Origin: Deltaproteobacteria bacterium
Lineage (GTDB): Bacteria > Desulfobacterota > Desulfobaccia > Desulfobaccales > 0-14-0-80-60-11
Length of the DNA stretch: 64,000 bases
Direction: 5' to 3'
Assembly (NCBI GenBank): GCA_030018495.1
Contig: JASEFS010000006.1
Coordinates: 62,001 to 126,000, forward strand
How positions within the stretch are numbered: position 1 is the stretch's first letter; the number at the start of each line of letters is the position of its first letter. Both the position numbers and the translations under genes were made by a program. Positions 33,377-41,195 of the stretch are shown piece after piece. Below the pieces are notes generated by a model. The model did not search any database. It was not told the origin of the DNA and was given only the letters and a program-made list of their open reading frames with translations.

Positions 33377-34137
33377 ATTTCCAGAAATTCAACGGTAAGC
33401 TGCTGATAGTCATAGGCCCCGGTGCTTTTGGGGTCGAAATCGAAGATGGACCGCTGCGCGATCTGGGCCTGGTTCAAGGCCTCGTTTTTCATGATCAGGG
33501 TGGCAAAGGTCTTGTCCCGATAAGGCTTCAACTGCTCCAAAATGTATTCGTTGGTCACCCGGTTGCGCCGGTCGTACATGGTGAGCAGAATGCGGAACAG
33601 GTCGCCCTCGAACAATTCCTGGGGGCTAAGGTCTTTGACCGTTTCGATGGTGGTGAGGAGATCAGCCAGGCCGTCCAGCGAATAACGGGAAATCTGGCAG
33701 GGAATGATGATGAAATTGCAGGCATAGAGCGAATTGGTGGTGAGCACTCCCAAGGACGGCGGGCAGTCGATGATGACGTAATCGTAATCCACTTCTTTAA
33801 GGGCGTTGGCCAGGATGGCCTCCCGGAACACCCGGGTGTAGGCCTGCTCGGCGGAGCGGGCCAGCTTGATGTGGGACGGGGCCAGATGCAGCCGGGGGAT
33901 GTAGGTCTCCACCACCACGTCGGCCAAAGCCTTTTTGGGGGTGCTGATCACATCGGCCAAAGATTCCGCATAGGAATCAGGGTCGATGCCGATGCCGATG
34001 GTGGTATGGGCTTGGGGATCAAGGTCGACCAGCAGGGTGCGGAAGCCATGGTAGGCGATGCCGGCCCCCAAATTGATGGCGGTGGTGGTCTTGCCGGTGC
34101 CGCCCTTTTGATTGATAATGGCCGCTACATGAGACAT
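33319..34137 (-). CDS. parA: ParA/Soj-family ATPase
   Basis: A 272-residue deviant Walker ATPase: NQKGGTGKTTTAINLG (P-loop), LLVDLDPQAHTT (switch I) and DYVIIDCPPSLG (Walker B). It is the ParA/Soj type that forms gradients on nucleoid DNA to position plasmids, chromosomes or protein clusters. I start it at the ATG at 34137 (MSHVAAI); an upstream extension is Arg/Pro-rich and unlike the family. No parB follows. The next gene is a small basic protein, so this is more likely an orphan positioning ATPase than the chromosomal parAB pair. Confidence 0.9.
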   Translation of the reverse strand: MSHVAAIINQKGGTGKTTTAINLGAGIAYHGFRTLLVDLDPQAHTTIGIGIDPDSYAESLADVISTPKKALADVVVETYIPRLHLAPSHIKLARSAEQAYTRVFREAILANALKEVDYDYVIIDCPPSLGVLTTNSLYACNFIIIPCQISRYSLDGLADLLTTIETVKDLSPQELFEGDLFRILLTMYDRRNRVTNEYILEQLKPYRDKTFATLIMKNEALNQAQIAQRSIFDFDPKSTGAYDYQQLTVEFLEICQKRNSLPEKRPSSLSCL

Positions 34138-34379
34138 GGCTGCCGGTGCCGGAACTTTCCTTTTATAACGGACGGGGCGGTTACGGGCGCGCCTCAATCC
34201 CTGGACTTAATTTACGATCGTTTACGATGGTAAAGTATACCCCGCCTTCCGTCAAGGAATATCTCCGGCCACTCAGGCACCGGAATATTATGTCAGAAAA
34301 ACCCTAGTTTGGAACAGGGATTGCATGATAAGAAAGGCGTTTGGTCATTATCGGTCCAGCAGTCTAAAAGGTGAAGCTC

Positions 34380-34742
34380 GTGGAACTTGCTGCGGAGAGG
34401 CGTCGCTTCAACCGGGTGATGGTGTCTCTGGATATTCAGTACCATGCTGATCTTCCGGAGACGGGGGAGAATTTTCAGGGTTATGGCACCTTGAAGGATT
34501 TCAGTTTGAGCGGCCTGTTTTTTTTCTCGGATCCGCCCATTCCTTTGCTCCCCGGACAGATTCTGACGCTTAACATCGCGGCCTCCCTGCCTAATCTCGA
34601 CCATTGCGACACCTCCCATATCAAGGCCAAGGGGGAAGTGGTGCGCCTGGAAACCACGGCCCCGAATCGCTATCAACTCGGCATTGCCATAAATTTCCTG
34701 GAAGGTCCCACCTTCACCAATCCTGCCAAATTCGATAACTAG
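34380..34742 (+). CDS. PilZ-domain protein
   Basis: A 120-residue stand-alone PilZ protein, expected to bind cyclic di-GMP. The two PilZ motifs are present: ERRRFNRV near the N-terminus (RxxxR) and LKDFSLSGLFFF (DxSxxG). The GTG at 34380 is preferred because AAGGTG lies seven bases upstream; another GTG at 34371 would add three residues. It is divergent from parA and 145 bp upstream of mnmA. The target it controls is unknown. Confidence 0.85.
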   Translation: MELAAERRRFNRVMVSLDIQYHADLPETGENFQGYGTLKDFSLSGLFFFSDPPIPLLPGQILTLNIAASLPNLDHCDTSHIKAKGEVVRLETTAPNRYQLGIAINFLEGPTFTNPAKFDN

Positions 34743-34753
34743 GCCATTGTTTT

Positions 34754-34773
34754 TTGTTCATAATTGTGAACAA
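34754..34773. promoter_or_regulatory. Operator-like palindrome TTGTTCA-N6-TGAACAA
   Basis: A perfect 7-bp inverted repeat around TAATTG, followed eleven bases later by a half-site-like TGTTCACAAA (34780-34789). It lies just after the PilZ stop and upstream of mnmA. No T tract follows the stem, so a protein-binding site is likelier than a terminator. Confidence 0.35.
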
Positions 34774-34886
34774 AGCAATGTTCACAAATCTGACATTTAT
34801 TTATTATCCATAAAAATTCAGCATGTTATATTATGCAGAAAGCTTAATTTTAGGTGAAATATTATTGAACGCCTTTGTAACGACTT

Positions 34887-35957
34887 ATGCCCCCTGATGA
34901 CCAGGACGCCGTTGCCGTTGCCCTGAGCGGAGGCGTGGACAGCGCCGTGGCCGCGTCCCTATTAATGGAGCAGGGCTATGCCGTGTTCGGGGTGCATCTG
35001 CTGCTGGCCGAGAACTCCCTGCCCGGCGAACACCTGCAGGCCTTGTCGGACGCCCTGGGCATCCGTCTCACCATCCTTGATCTGCGGGAGGAATTCGCCG
35101 CCGGAGTGGTGCAGTATTTTTTACAGACTTATGCCCGCGGGCAGACTCCCAATCCCTGCGTCAAGTGCAACGCGGTCATTAAATTCGGGGTCTTGTGGGA
35201 CATAGTTCAGAAAATGGGCGCCGGGCATCTGGCGACGGGCCATTACGTGCAGCTTCGCCGGGGGCCGGAGGGAGAGCCGGCCTTGTATCGCGGCCGTGAC
35301 CGCAGCAAGGATCAGTCATATTTTTTGTGTCAACTGCCGCGCCGCATTCTCCCTCATGTTCTCTTCCCTCTGGGGGAATTTACCAAAGACGAGGTGCGGC
35401 GCCGAGCCCGGCGAATCGGCCTGCCGCTGCTGGAGAGCTGCCCGGAAAGCCAGGAAATCTGCTTTATCAAGGACGAGCGCTATTTGGACTTTATCAAGCG
35501 GCGCCGCGGCTGCCTGGGGCCGCCGGGCGACGTGGTGGATAGGCAGGGGCACGTGGTGGGCCGGCACCGCGGCCTGGCCTGCCACACCGTGGGCCAGCGG
35601 CGGGGGCTCGGCATTCCCGGCCCGGAGCCGTATTATGTCCTGGAAATTCAACCGGAAACCAACCGCCTGGTGGTGGGCCCGCGCCAAGAACTTTTCTCCC
35701 ATGGCCTGAAGGCCTGTGAGGTCAACTGGCTGATACCGCCGCCAACCTCGGAATTGGAGGGCACCGCGGTTATCCGCTACCGCCATCCGGGGGTGGCGGC
35801 CCGCATCATTCCCGGAAAGGCAGGCGAGGTGGAGGTGATTTTCGCCGCGCCCCAGTCCGCGGTGGCTCCGGGCCAGGCCGTGGCCTTCTATAAAAACGAC
35901 CGGCTCCTGGGGGGCGGCTGGATTGTGGAAAGGATTAATGAAGGGGCCAAGGGTTAG
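34887..35957 (+). CDS. mnmA: tRNA-specific 2-thiouridylase
   Basis: Puts sulfur on uridine 34 of Lys, Glu and Gln tRNAs. The 356-residue product has the PP-loop VALSGGVDSAVAASLL, the catalytic Cys91 in TPNPCVKCN, the TGHY and DQSYFL substrate segments, and the second Cys in SQEICFI; the C-terminal VGQRRGLGIPGPEPYYV is typical. A segment after the PP-loop (residues about 38-55) is shorter than in E. coli MnmA. It is followed 67 bp later by another tRNA sulfur-modifying enzyme, mtaB. Confidence 0.96.
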   Translation: MPPDDQDAVAVALSGGVDSAVAASLLMEQGYAVFGVHLLLAENSLPGEHLQALSDALGIRLTILDLREEFAAGVVQYFLQTYARGQTPNPCVKCNAVIKFGVLWDIVQKMGAGHLATGHYVQLRRGPEGEPALYRGRDRSKDQSYFLCQLPRRILPHVLFPLGEFTKDEVRRRARRIGLPLLESCPESQEICFIKDERYLDFIKRRRGCLGPPGDVVDRQGHVVGRHRGLACHTVGQRRGLGIPGPEPYYVLEIQPETNRLVVGPRQELFSHGLKACEVNWLIPPPTSELEGTAVIRYRHPGVAARIIPGKAGEVEVIFAAPQSAVAPGQAVAFYKNDRLLGGGWIVERINEGAKG

Positions 35958-36020
35958 TGGTCAGGGGCCGGTGAGGAAGGCATTGCTGACCCCTGACGCC
36001 TAAACCCCGACCCCTGCTTT
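35958..36020. repeat. G/C-rich GGTCAGGGGCC words after mnmA
   Basis: GTGGTCAGGGGCCGG, then TGACCCCTGACGCC and CCCGACCCCTG in inverse orientation. These are related to the array at 29934-29993 and may fold as a hairpin (GTCAGGGG/CCCCTGAC). Confidence 0.5.
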
Positions 36021-36024
36021 TCAA

Positions 36025-37329
36025 ATGCCTTACTATCGCATCATTACCTTCGGGTGCAAGGTCAACCAGTATGATTCGGCCGGGCTGGCCCAGGAGCTTG
36101 TGGCGCGGGGCTGGCGCAGGGCTCCGGACGGCTCAGCTCCCGACCTTATGCTTGTAAACACTTGTACGGTCACGGCCCGGGCCGACCAGGAGGCCCGCCA
36201 GACCATCCGCCGGGTGCACCGGGAATTCAGCCGGACCCCCATCTGGGCCACCGGCTGCTACGCCCAGCGGGCCCCGGAAGAAATGGCAGCCCTTCCCGGT
36301 GTTGCCGGCGTCCTGGGAAATAGGGAAAAACTCGATTGGGCCGTGTTCCTGGGGCAATCCGCCGCAGGCGGACAGCCCCTGGTGCGGGTGGGGAAATTTT
36401 CTCCGGGGGAGGCCTTTGCGGCCTTGCATCCCCGGCGCTTTCCCGGCCACACCCGGGCAAGCTTGAAGATTCAGGACGGCTGCAGCCAGGCCTGCGCCTA
36501 CTGCATCGTTCCCCAAGTGCGGGGCCCATCCCGCAGCCAGGCTCCGGCTGAGGTGGAAAAGGGCCTGCTTGAATTGGCCGCCGCCGGCTTTCAGGAAGTG
36601 GTGCTCACCGGCATCGATTTGGGGCAGTACGGCCGGGACCTGCGCCCTCCCCTGACGCTGGCGGCCCTGCTGAGGCGCCTGACCGCCGGCCCCTGGCCCT
36701 TCCGGTTGCGCTTAAGCTCCCTGGAACCTCAGGAAATCAGCCCTGAGCTGGTAAAATCCTTAGAGGAATTCTCCGGATTGTGTCCCCACTTCCACCTGCC
36801 GCTGCAGAGCGGAGCCGACCCGGTGCTGGCGGCCATGGGCCGGCCTTACCTAAGCGAGGATTTTCGGGAGGTGGTTCTGGAGCTTTGCCGGCGCTTTCCT
36901 GATGCCGCCCTGGGGCTGGATGTGCTGGTGGGCTTTCCCACGGAAACGTCCCGGGACTTTGAAGCCACCTACGCTCTCGTGGCCTCGCTCCCCGCGACTT
37001 ATCTCCACGTTTTTCCGTTTTCGCCCCGGCCCGGCACCCCGGCTGCGAGCCTGCCCCCTCTGCCTGCCAAGGAAGTAAAGGCCCGAGCCGGGAGCCTACG
37101 TGAGTTGGGTCGGCTGAAACAACGGGAGTTTTACGCGCGCCAAGTGGGGAAGATCGTGGAAGTCCTGGTGGAAGGCCCCGCCGGGCCTTCGGGCTGGCTC
37201 AAAGGCTTGAGTGAAAACTATCTCCGGGTGACGCTTCCCGGCCCTATTGCCTGGCAAAACCGGCGCCTGCCGGTGCGGCTCAAAGAATTGCGGGCGGGAG
37301 TGCTGGTGGGAGAAGCATTGAGCAGATAG
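36025..37329 (+). CDS. mtaB: tRNA ms2t6A37 methylthiotransferase MtaB
   Basis: A 434-residue radical SAM methylthiotransferase that adds a methylthio group to t6A37 of tRNA. The N-terminal cluster-binding cysteines are in FGCKVNQYDS (Cys11), VNTCTVT (Cys47) and TGCYA (Cys77). The radical SAM motif is QDGCSQACAYCIVPQVRG (CxxxCxxC). FHLPLQSGAD and a C-terminal TRAM-like domain complete it. The FGCKVNQYDS form separates MtaB from MiaB and RimO. It probably shares a transcript with mnmA. Confidence 0.94.
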   Translation: MPYYRIITFGCKVNQYDSAGLAQELVARGWRRAPDGSAPDLMLVNTCTVTARADQEARQTIRRVHREFSRTPIWATGCYAQRAPEEMAALPGVAGVLGNREKLDWAVFLGQSAAGGQPLVRVGKFSPGEAFAALHPRRFPGHTRASLKIQDGCSQACAYCIVPQVRGPSRSQAPAEVEKGLLELAAAGFQEVVLTGIDLGQYGRDLRPPLTLAALLRRLTAGPWPFRLRLSSLEPQEISPELVKSLEEFSGLCPHFHLPLQSGADPVLAAMGRPYLSEDFREVVLELCRRFPDAALGLDVLVGFPTETSRDFEATYALVASLPATYLHVFPFSPRPGTPAASLPPLPAKEVKARAGSLRELGRLKQREFYARQVGKIVEVLVEGPAGPSGWLKGLSENYLRVTLPGPIAWQNRRLPVRLKELRAGVLVGEALSR

Positions 37330-37391
37330 GGCGGGTATTCAAAACAAACTTCGCCTGCCTCTAACCGCCGCTGCTTCGTCATCCTGCGATT

Positions 37392-38426
37392 TTACCCTCC
37401 TTCCGGATGCAAAAATCTGCACAGCCCCCGCTCCTCCTTAAGGCCTTGGGAACATGTGCTTATATGGGCTTCCGGGTCGTCCTGAAAGAGGGCCCGGAGG
37501 CAGTGAGGCATGGGGCAGGATTGTACGGCGCAAAAGATTCCCTGCAATTTCTCGGACCTGAGGGCCAGAATATGGCTTTTCGCATCCATTATGGTTTCGG
37601 GCGGGGTGGGTCCGAACAGGCCGATGCAGGGTTTGCCCAGCGCGTCCGCCAGGTGCAGGGGCCCGGCGTCCACCCCGACAAACAGGTCGGATTCTTTAAG
37701 CAGTTCCAGGAATTGCCTAGAGCTCGGCTCGCTCTTCCCGAAGATAAACAACGACTGCGCGGCCGCATCTTTGACCCGGTCCGCTTCTTCTTGCCCCAGG
37801 GCTATGGTAACCCGGGCTTCGGGGAATCTCCTGTCGAGCCAGGATAAAAGCGGAACAACGTCGGCCGGGGGCACGCTTTTGCGGACATCACTGGAAAACG
37901 GGGAAAGCAAAACGCGCCGCACCGGTTCGGAGAGGGCAAAACCGGTTTCCCTTTCCTCCGGCTCGGGCAGGCCCAAATAGCGCCGCACCCGGAAGTAAAG
38001 ATTGTCGGTGATCTTAAATTTGATCGAGCTGAAGGTGTAAAAGCGTTTTCCGAAAGTGAGGAAAAATTCGCTTTCCCCCCGGGAGCCCCAGGGATTCAGG
38101 CCGACATCAATATCCGCGTCTTTGAGGCGCTTGATGGTTTTTACCAACTGCACAGGGTTGCGCTTGCGGACGCTGCCAACCTGCACCCGGCCGTCCACCA
38201 GGGCTTCGGCATAAGGCCGCAATTGATGGCTGGTAAGAAGAAAATAGGTTTTCTCCGGAAAGCGGGCGATAAATTCGTTGATTATCTTAAACGCGATGAT
38301 ACCGTCGCCATAGCGGCTGAATACGCTGAATAAAATATTCCCGGCCGCGTCGAATTCCTCAGGAGTAATTTCCCGGTTTCTGAACTGCTGCTGTTTCAGC
38401 CGGTGCTTAATGAAATAATTGATCAT
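37392..38426 (-). CDS. Glycosyltransferase family 9 protein
   Basis: A 344-residue GT9 (heptosyltransferase-like) enzyme. The family C-terminal motif is SDLFVGVDAGPLHLADALGKPCIGLFGPTPPE; LLSPFSSDVRKSVPPADV holds the usual nucleotide-sugar binding loop. It has a Cys cluster near the C-terminus (FCAVQSCPMPHC) as some WaaF-like enzymes do. I start it at the ATG at 38426; the longer frame begins at TTG. Downstream of lpxC, it probably adds sugar to lipopolysaccharide core, but the sugar is not identifiable. Confidence 0.85.
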   Translation of the reverse strand: MINYFIKHRLKQQQFRNREITPEEFDAAGNILFSVFSRYGDGIIAFKIINEFIARFPEKTYFLLTSHQLRPYAEALVDGRVQVGSVRKRNPVQLVKTIKRLKDADIDVGLNPWGSRGESEFFLTFGKRFYTFSSIKFKITDNLYFRVRRYLGLPEPEERETGFALSEPVRRVLLSPFSSDVRKSVPPADVVPLLSWLDRRFPEARVTIALGQEEADRVKDAAAQSLFIFGKSEPSSRQFLELLKESDLFVGVDAGPLHLADALGKPCIGLFGPTPPETIMDAKSHILALRSEKLQGIFCAVQSCPMPHCLRALFQDDPEAHISTCSQGLKEERGLCRFLHPEGG

Positions 38427-38469
38427 CTGACCCAATCACTCAGACCGAAATCGAGAGTGAGGGTTAGGC

Positions 38470-38504
38470 GGAAGGGGCAAGTTTTAGTGACCCCGGCCCC
38501 TTCC
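38470..38504. repeat. Inverted repeat GGAAGGGGC/GCCCCTTCC
   Basis: A perfect 9-bp stem with a 17-nt loop between lpxC and the glycosyltransferase gene. No T tract follows. It could attenuate or stabilise the lpxC-glycosyltransferase transcript. Confidence 0.4.
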
Positions 38505-38582
38505 CCCTAACATTTGGGAAAAAAACAAGGAGGCATGGCAAGACAGGATTATTGAGTCGCAAAAGTGCTTCGCGTTCCAGGC

Positions 38583-39500
38583 TCAGGCCGGAGCCCCTTC
38601 CCAGGCAGGCGTAAAAGACCAGGAGCGGCGGGGTTCCCGGTTGTAAGTCGGCGGCACCCACAAGCGCCAGGCGCCTTTTCGACACATCAGTTGGCGGATG
38701 AACTTGAGGTGAAAATCATGGCTCCCCCGGCCCACCTCCACTCTTCCCAACAGAGGCATACCCAGAAGGGCCAAATCACCCATGGCATCCAGAATCTTAT
38801 GGCGCACGAATTCTTCCGGGAAGCGCAAGCCTCCCGGATTGAGCACGCCGTCGTCGCTCAGCACCAGAGCGTTTTCCAGGGAGCCCCCTAAAGCGAGGCC
38901 CTGGGATTTAAGGTACTCCACCTCTTTCAGGAAACCGAAGGTCCGGGCCGGAGCGATCTCCCGCCGGAAGCTGACGGTATCCAGGGTGACGCTGTAGCGC
39001 TGGCGGCGGATTAAAGGATGGGGAAAGTCGATGGTGTATGATATACGGGGCTGGCCGGGTGTAACCCGCATCCACTGGTCGCCTTCCCGGTATTCGAAGG
39101 AGCGCTGAACGACAATATAAGCCCGGGGCGCGGCCAACGGCCGGAGCCCCGCTTCCAGGAGCAGTTCGGTGAAAGGCGCGGCACTGCCGTCCATGATGGG
39201 GACTTCGGGGCCTTCCAGCTGAATCAGGGCGTTGTCCACCCCGATGCCCCGCAGCGCCGCCAAAAGGTGCTCCACGGTGGAGAAAACGGCAGAACCATCC
39301 CCCAAGGTGGTGGCTCTGGAAGTATCCCGGACCTTATCATAAAGGGCCGAGACCTGGCACCGCGGCGTCAGATCTTCCCGCACGAAGCTGATGCCGGTGT
39401 CAACAGCAGCCGGAAAAATCGTCATGGTAGCGGGCCGGCCCTGGTGAAGGCCGATTCCGGTGAACGTGACCGGACGTGCTAGTGTTTTTTGCCAGACCAT
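38583..39500 (-). CDS. lpxC: UDP-3-O-acyl-N-acetylglucosamine deacetylase
   Basis: Catalyses the first committed step of lipid A synthesis. The 305-residue product has the zinc ligand His78 in FSTVEHLLAAL, the second His and Asp in EFVRHKILDAMGDLALLG, and the base-region HDFHLKF. GIGLHQG at 15-21 and GPEVPIMDGSA are also typical. The ATG at 39500 is preceded by GGGGAG. Its presence shows that the organism makes an outer membrane with lipid A. Upstream lies a 789-bp non-coding stretch with tandem palindromes that might control it. Confidence 0.95.
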   Translation of the reverse strand: MVWQKTLARPVTFTGIGLHQGRPATMTIFPAAVDTGISFVREDLTPRCQVSALYDKVRDTSRATTLGDGSAVFSTVEHLLAALRGIGVDNALIQLEGPEVPIMDGSAAPFTELLLEAGLRPLAAPRAYIVVQRSFEYREGDQWMRVTPGQPRISYTIDFPHPLIRRQRYSVTLDTVSFRREIAPARTFGFLKEVEYLKSQGLALGGSLENALVLSDDGVLNPGGLRFPEEFVRHKILDAMGDLALLGMPLLGRVEVGRGSHDFHLKFIRQLMCRKGAWRLWVPPTYNREPRRSWSFTPAWEGAPA

Positions 39501-40289
39501 AGCTCTCCCCTCGGAGAGGGAGGTTGCAAGGCTCATACCAGCTTGCAGTCAAAAAACCGCTCCCTTGTCGGCATATAACTGATTGAAAATATGTATAAAA
39601 TCTTGATGCAAAAAAAATCGGTTAAAAATCATCAGGGCTTTTGTGGCAAAAATACCACAATTAAAAAGATCACTGTGGCAAGGGCGCCACACCACAAGGA
39701 CGATTTCTTGTTGAAAAGTAACTTGAATACCCTTCACCCGTATGAGTCTTGGGCTGAAGCACCTTTGGCCTTCTATGTGCCGCAATACAACATCTCATTT
39801 CGGTAGTCCCCGGCTTGTTTCCTCCGGCAGTGGGTGGGGAATTTTATCCCAGCAGAGGAGAATTATCCCCCACCCTAAAGCAGATTGCAGCTTCGACTTC
39901 CACCAGGGAGATTGCTTCGGACTAAGGCTTGGCCGCCAAGTTTCCTTTGGTTTGGGGTAATCGCACCATTTCCGGGGAATGCCGGTCAATTGTTTAAATA
40001 GTCCCTGTGCCCCGCCGGCTCCAGGCCTGATAATGGGGTCCAAAAATTTGGTGTCGGCCGTGAGCCGCCGACATAAAGCCTATAAAATCCAGGGTTGACA
40101 CCCCAAAGGCGGGGAAATTCCCCCTCAGGCGACGGTTACTGCCGATGCTGCAGCCGCTGCTTGATTTATTTAAGATATTGTTTAAACTTAATAAAATTGC
40201 CTACACCGCTTGCCTTCAAAAGGAGGCATGATTATTGCAAAAAGCTGAAATACAGCATTAATCAGGAGTGGTAGAGGGGGAGAAGGAAT
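39501..40289. other. 789-bp non-coding stretch upstream of lpxC
   Basis: No convincing gene on either strand: short frames here have no ribosome site and no recognisable family. The first 220 bp are AT-rich and hold the twin palindromes at 39642-39691. The rest is GC-richer, with small hairpins (for example TGTCGG/CCGACA near 40053-40074) and a solitary TTGACA at 40095-40100 without a good -10 box. Confidence 0.6.
39642..39691. promoter_or_regulatory. Two tandem 18-bp palindromes TGTGGC-N7-CCACA
   Basis: TGTGGCAAAAATACCACA (39642-39659) and TGTGGCAAGGGCGCCACA (39674-39691) have identical ends (TGTGGCAA and CCACA) and differ in the middle. Their centres are 32 bp apart, three helical turns, as for cooperative repressor or activator sites. 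They lie 142-191 bp upstream of lpxC. Confidence 0.45.
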
Positions 40290-40484
40290 ATGCCTATTTA
40301 CCAATACCAATGTGTTGATTGCAGCAGGCCGGATCATCGAGTCGCCGGCCTGGATGACAACACCGCCATTTGCATGCATTGCGGCGGACTTATGCTCCGG
40401 CTCGATGAAGACGTGTTCCGGCCTTATTTCGAAGAAGTCTCCGGCACCGAGGCAGCCCAGGAAAAGAAAGTCTCCGAAGCATAA
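40290..40484 (+). CDS. FmdB-type zinc ribbon protein
   Basis: A 64-residue protein beginning MPIYQYQCVDCSRPDHRVA with a second CMHC pair at residues 29-32, making a CxxC...CxxC zinc ribbon as in FmdB-family putative regulators. The acidic C-terminus is unstructured. AGAAGGA precedes the ATG. It faces the rhodanese gene across a shared terminator. Function is unknown beyond probable zinc or nucleic-acid binding. Confidence 0.8.
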   Translation: MPIYQYQCVDCSRPDHRVAGLDDNTAICMHCGGLMLRLDEDVFRPYFEEVSGTEAAQEKKVSEA

Positions 40485-40513
40485 GCAGCCGTTTCACTCT
40501 TTGGAAAAAAACG

Positions 40514-40557
40514 GAGGGCGAAGGAGGTCCGATTTCACCTCTTCGCCCTCGTTCTTT
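40514..40557. terminator. Bidirectional terminator
   Basis: Stem GAGGGCGAAGGAGGT (40514-40528) pairs with ACCTCTTCGCCCTC (40537-40550) with one bulged G and an 8-nt loop. GTTCTTTAT follows on the plus strand, and CGTTTTTTTCC follows on the minus strand. It ends both the FmdB-type gene and the rhodanese gene. Confidence 0.85.
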
Positions 40558-40560
40558 ATA

Positions 40561-40965
40561 TCATTTTGATTCAGTGGGATAACCAGCGTCTTCCCATTCC
40601 CGCCAGCCGCCTTTCAGGGCCATCACCTGCTGATATCCCATCTTCACCAAGGCCTGCGCCACCCGGGCGCTGGTGCCCTCGCCGGGTCAGGCGCAATAGG
40701 TGACGATTTTGTTTCCTTGGGGGAGCGTTTTCCCCCAGGTTGCCACGTCATCCGGGTCGCGGCGCACTGCCCCGGCAATCTTTTTGTCGCTGCCGGCCCA
40801 ATCCTGAGGGGCGCGCACATCAATAATCATAACATCAGGCCGGCCCAGCCAGCCTTTCAGGGTCTCCTTGTCCACCCGCTTTACTCCATTCTGGGCCGAG
40901 CAAAATGAAGCTAGCAGCGCCAGCATTATTATCCCCCAAAACATTAAATGCAGTCTCCCGCGCAT
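40561..40965 (-). CDS. Exported rhodanese, probable selenoprotein (in-frame TGA)
   Basis: The frame from the ATG at 40965 (GGGAGG upstream) gives a signal peptide (MRGRLHLMFWGIIMLALLAS) and a rhodanese domain: VMIIDVRAPQDWAGS, then KIVTYCA, then a TGA (40689-40687). The same frame continues with PGEGTSARVAQALVKMGYQQ and ALKGGWREWEDAGYP up to a real TGA at 40563-40561. Read through, it is a complete 134-residue rhodanese. The TGA sits exactly where relatives have the catalytic Cys (YCACPNE...SARVA pattern), giving Cys-Ala-Sec-Pro. A bSECIS-like hairpin follows at the expected distance. I infer selenocysteine; a recent nonsense mutation is the alternative. Expected role: periplasmic sulfur or selenium transfer, or redox. 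Confidence 0.8.
40645..40675 (-). promoter_or_regulatory. Candidate bacterial SECIS hairpin
   Basis: On the minus strand, after the TGA: CACCA-GCGCC-[CGGGT]-GGCGC-AGGCCT-TGGTG. The upper stem is 5 bp of pure GC, the apical loop is CGGGT with G at the second position, and the loop starts 21 nt after the TGA. Known bacterial SECIS elements have the apical loop about 16-37 nt downstream with a G in its first bases, so this fits. Confidence 0.65.
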
Positions 40966-41133
40966 GGCTGACCTCCCTCAACGGATTTATCAATAAAGTT
41001 AAGGCCGCCTGCATAAAAAATCACCGGTTAAACGGAATTATCGCTTGACCATCCGTTCCCGGTGCCTGGCTTTGGTGAAAGTCGCGCCAAAATGAAAATG
41101 AGAGGCCAACTTTAGGGGCGTAAATCTCAGATT

Positions 41134-41163
41134 GAAAAACCCCCCAAAGGAAATTTTGGGGGG
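41134..41163 (-). terminator. Terminator of the 41196-41717 gene
   Basis: On the minus strand CCCCCC-AAAATTTCCTTT-GGGGGG (41163-41140) is followed by TTTTTC. The A/T runs inside extend the stem. It lies about 30 bp after the stop codon. Confidence 0.8.
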
Positions 41164-41195
41164 CGGGAAGAGCAGCGCTGTTTTGACGCGGAGCT

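Noticed and set aside
39549-39785. 78-codon minus-strand frame upstream of lpxC
   Set aside because: AT-rich stretch containing the twin palindromes; no start signal and no recognisable sequence.
40687-40965. Calling the rhodanese a 92-residue truncated gene or pseudogene
   Set aside because: Only one stop interrupts the frame, it is TGA at the catalytic Cys position, the downstream 41 codons are fully conserved, and a SECIS-like hairpin is present. A point nonsense mutation cannot be excluded but is the weaker reading.
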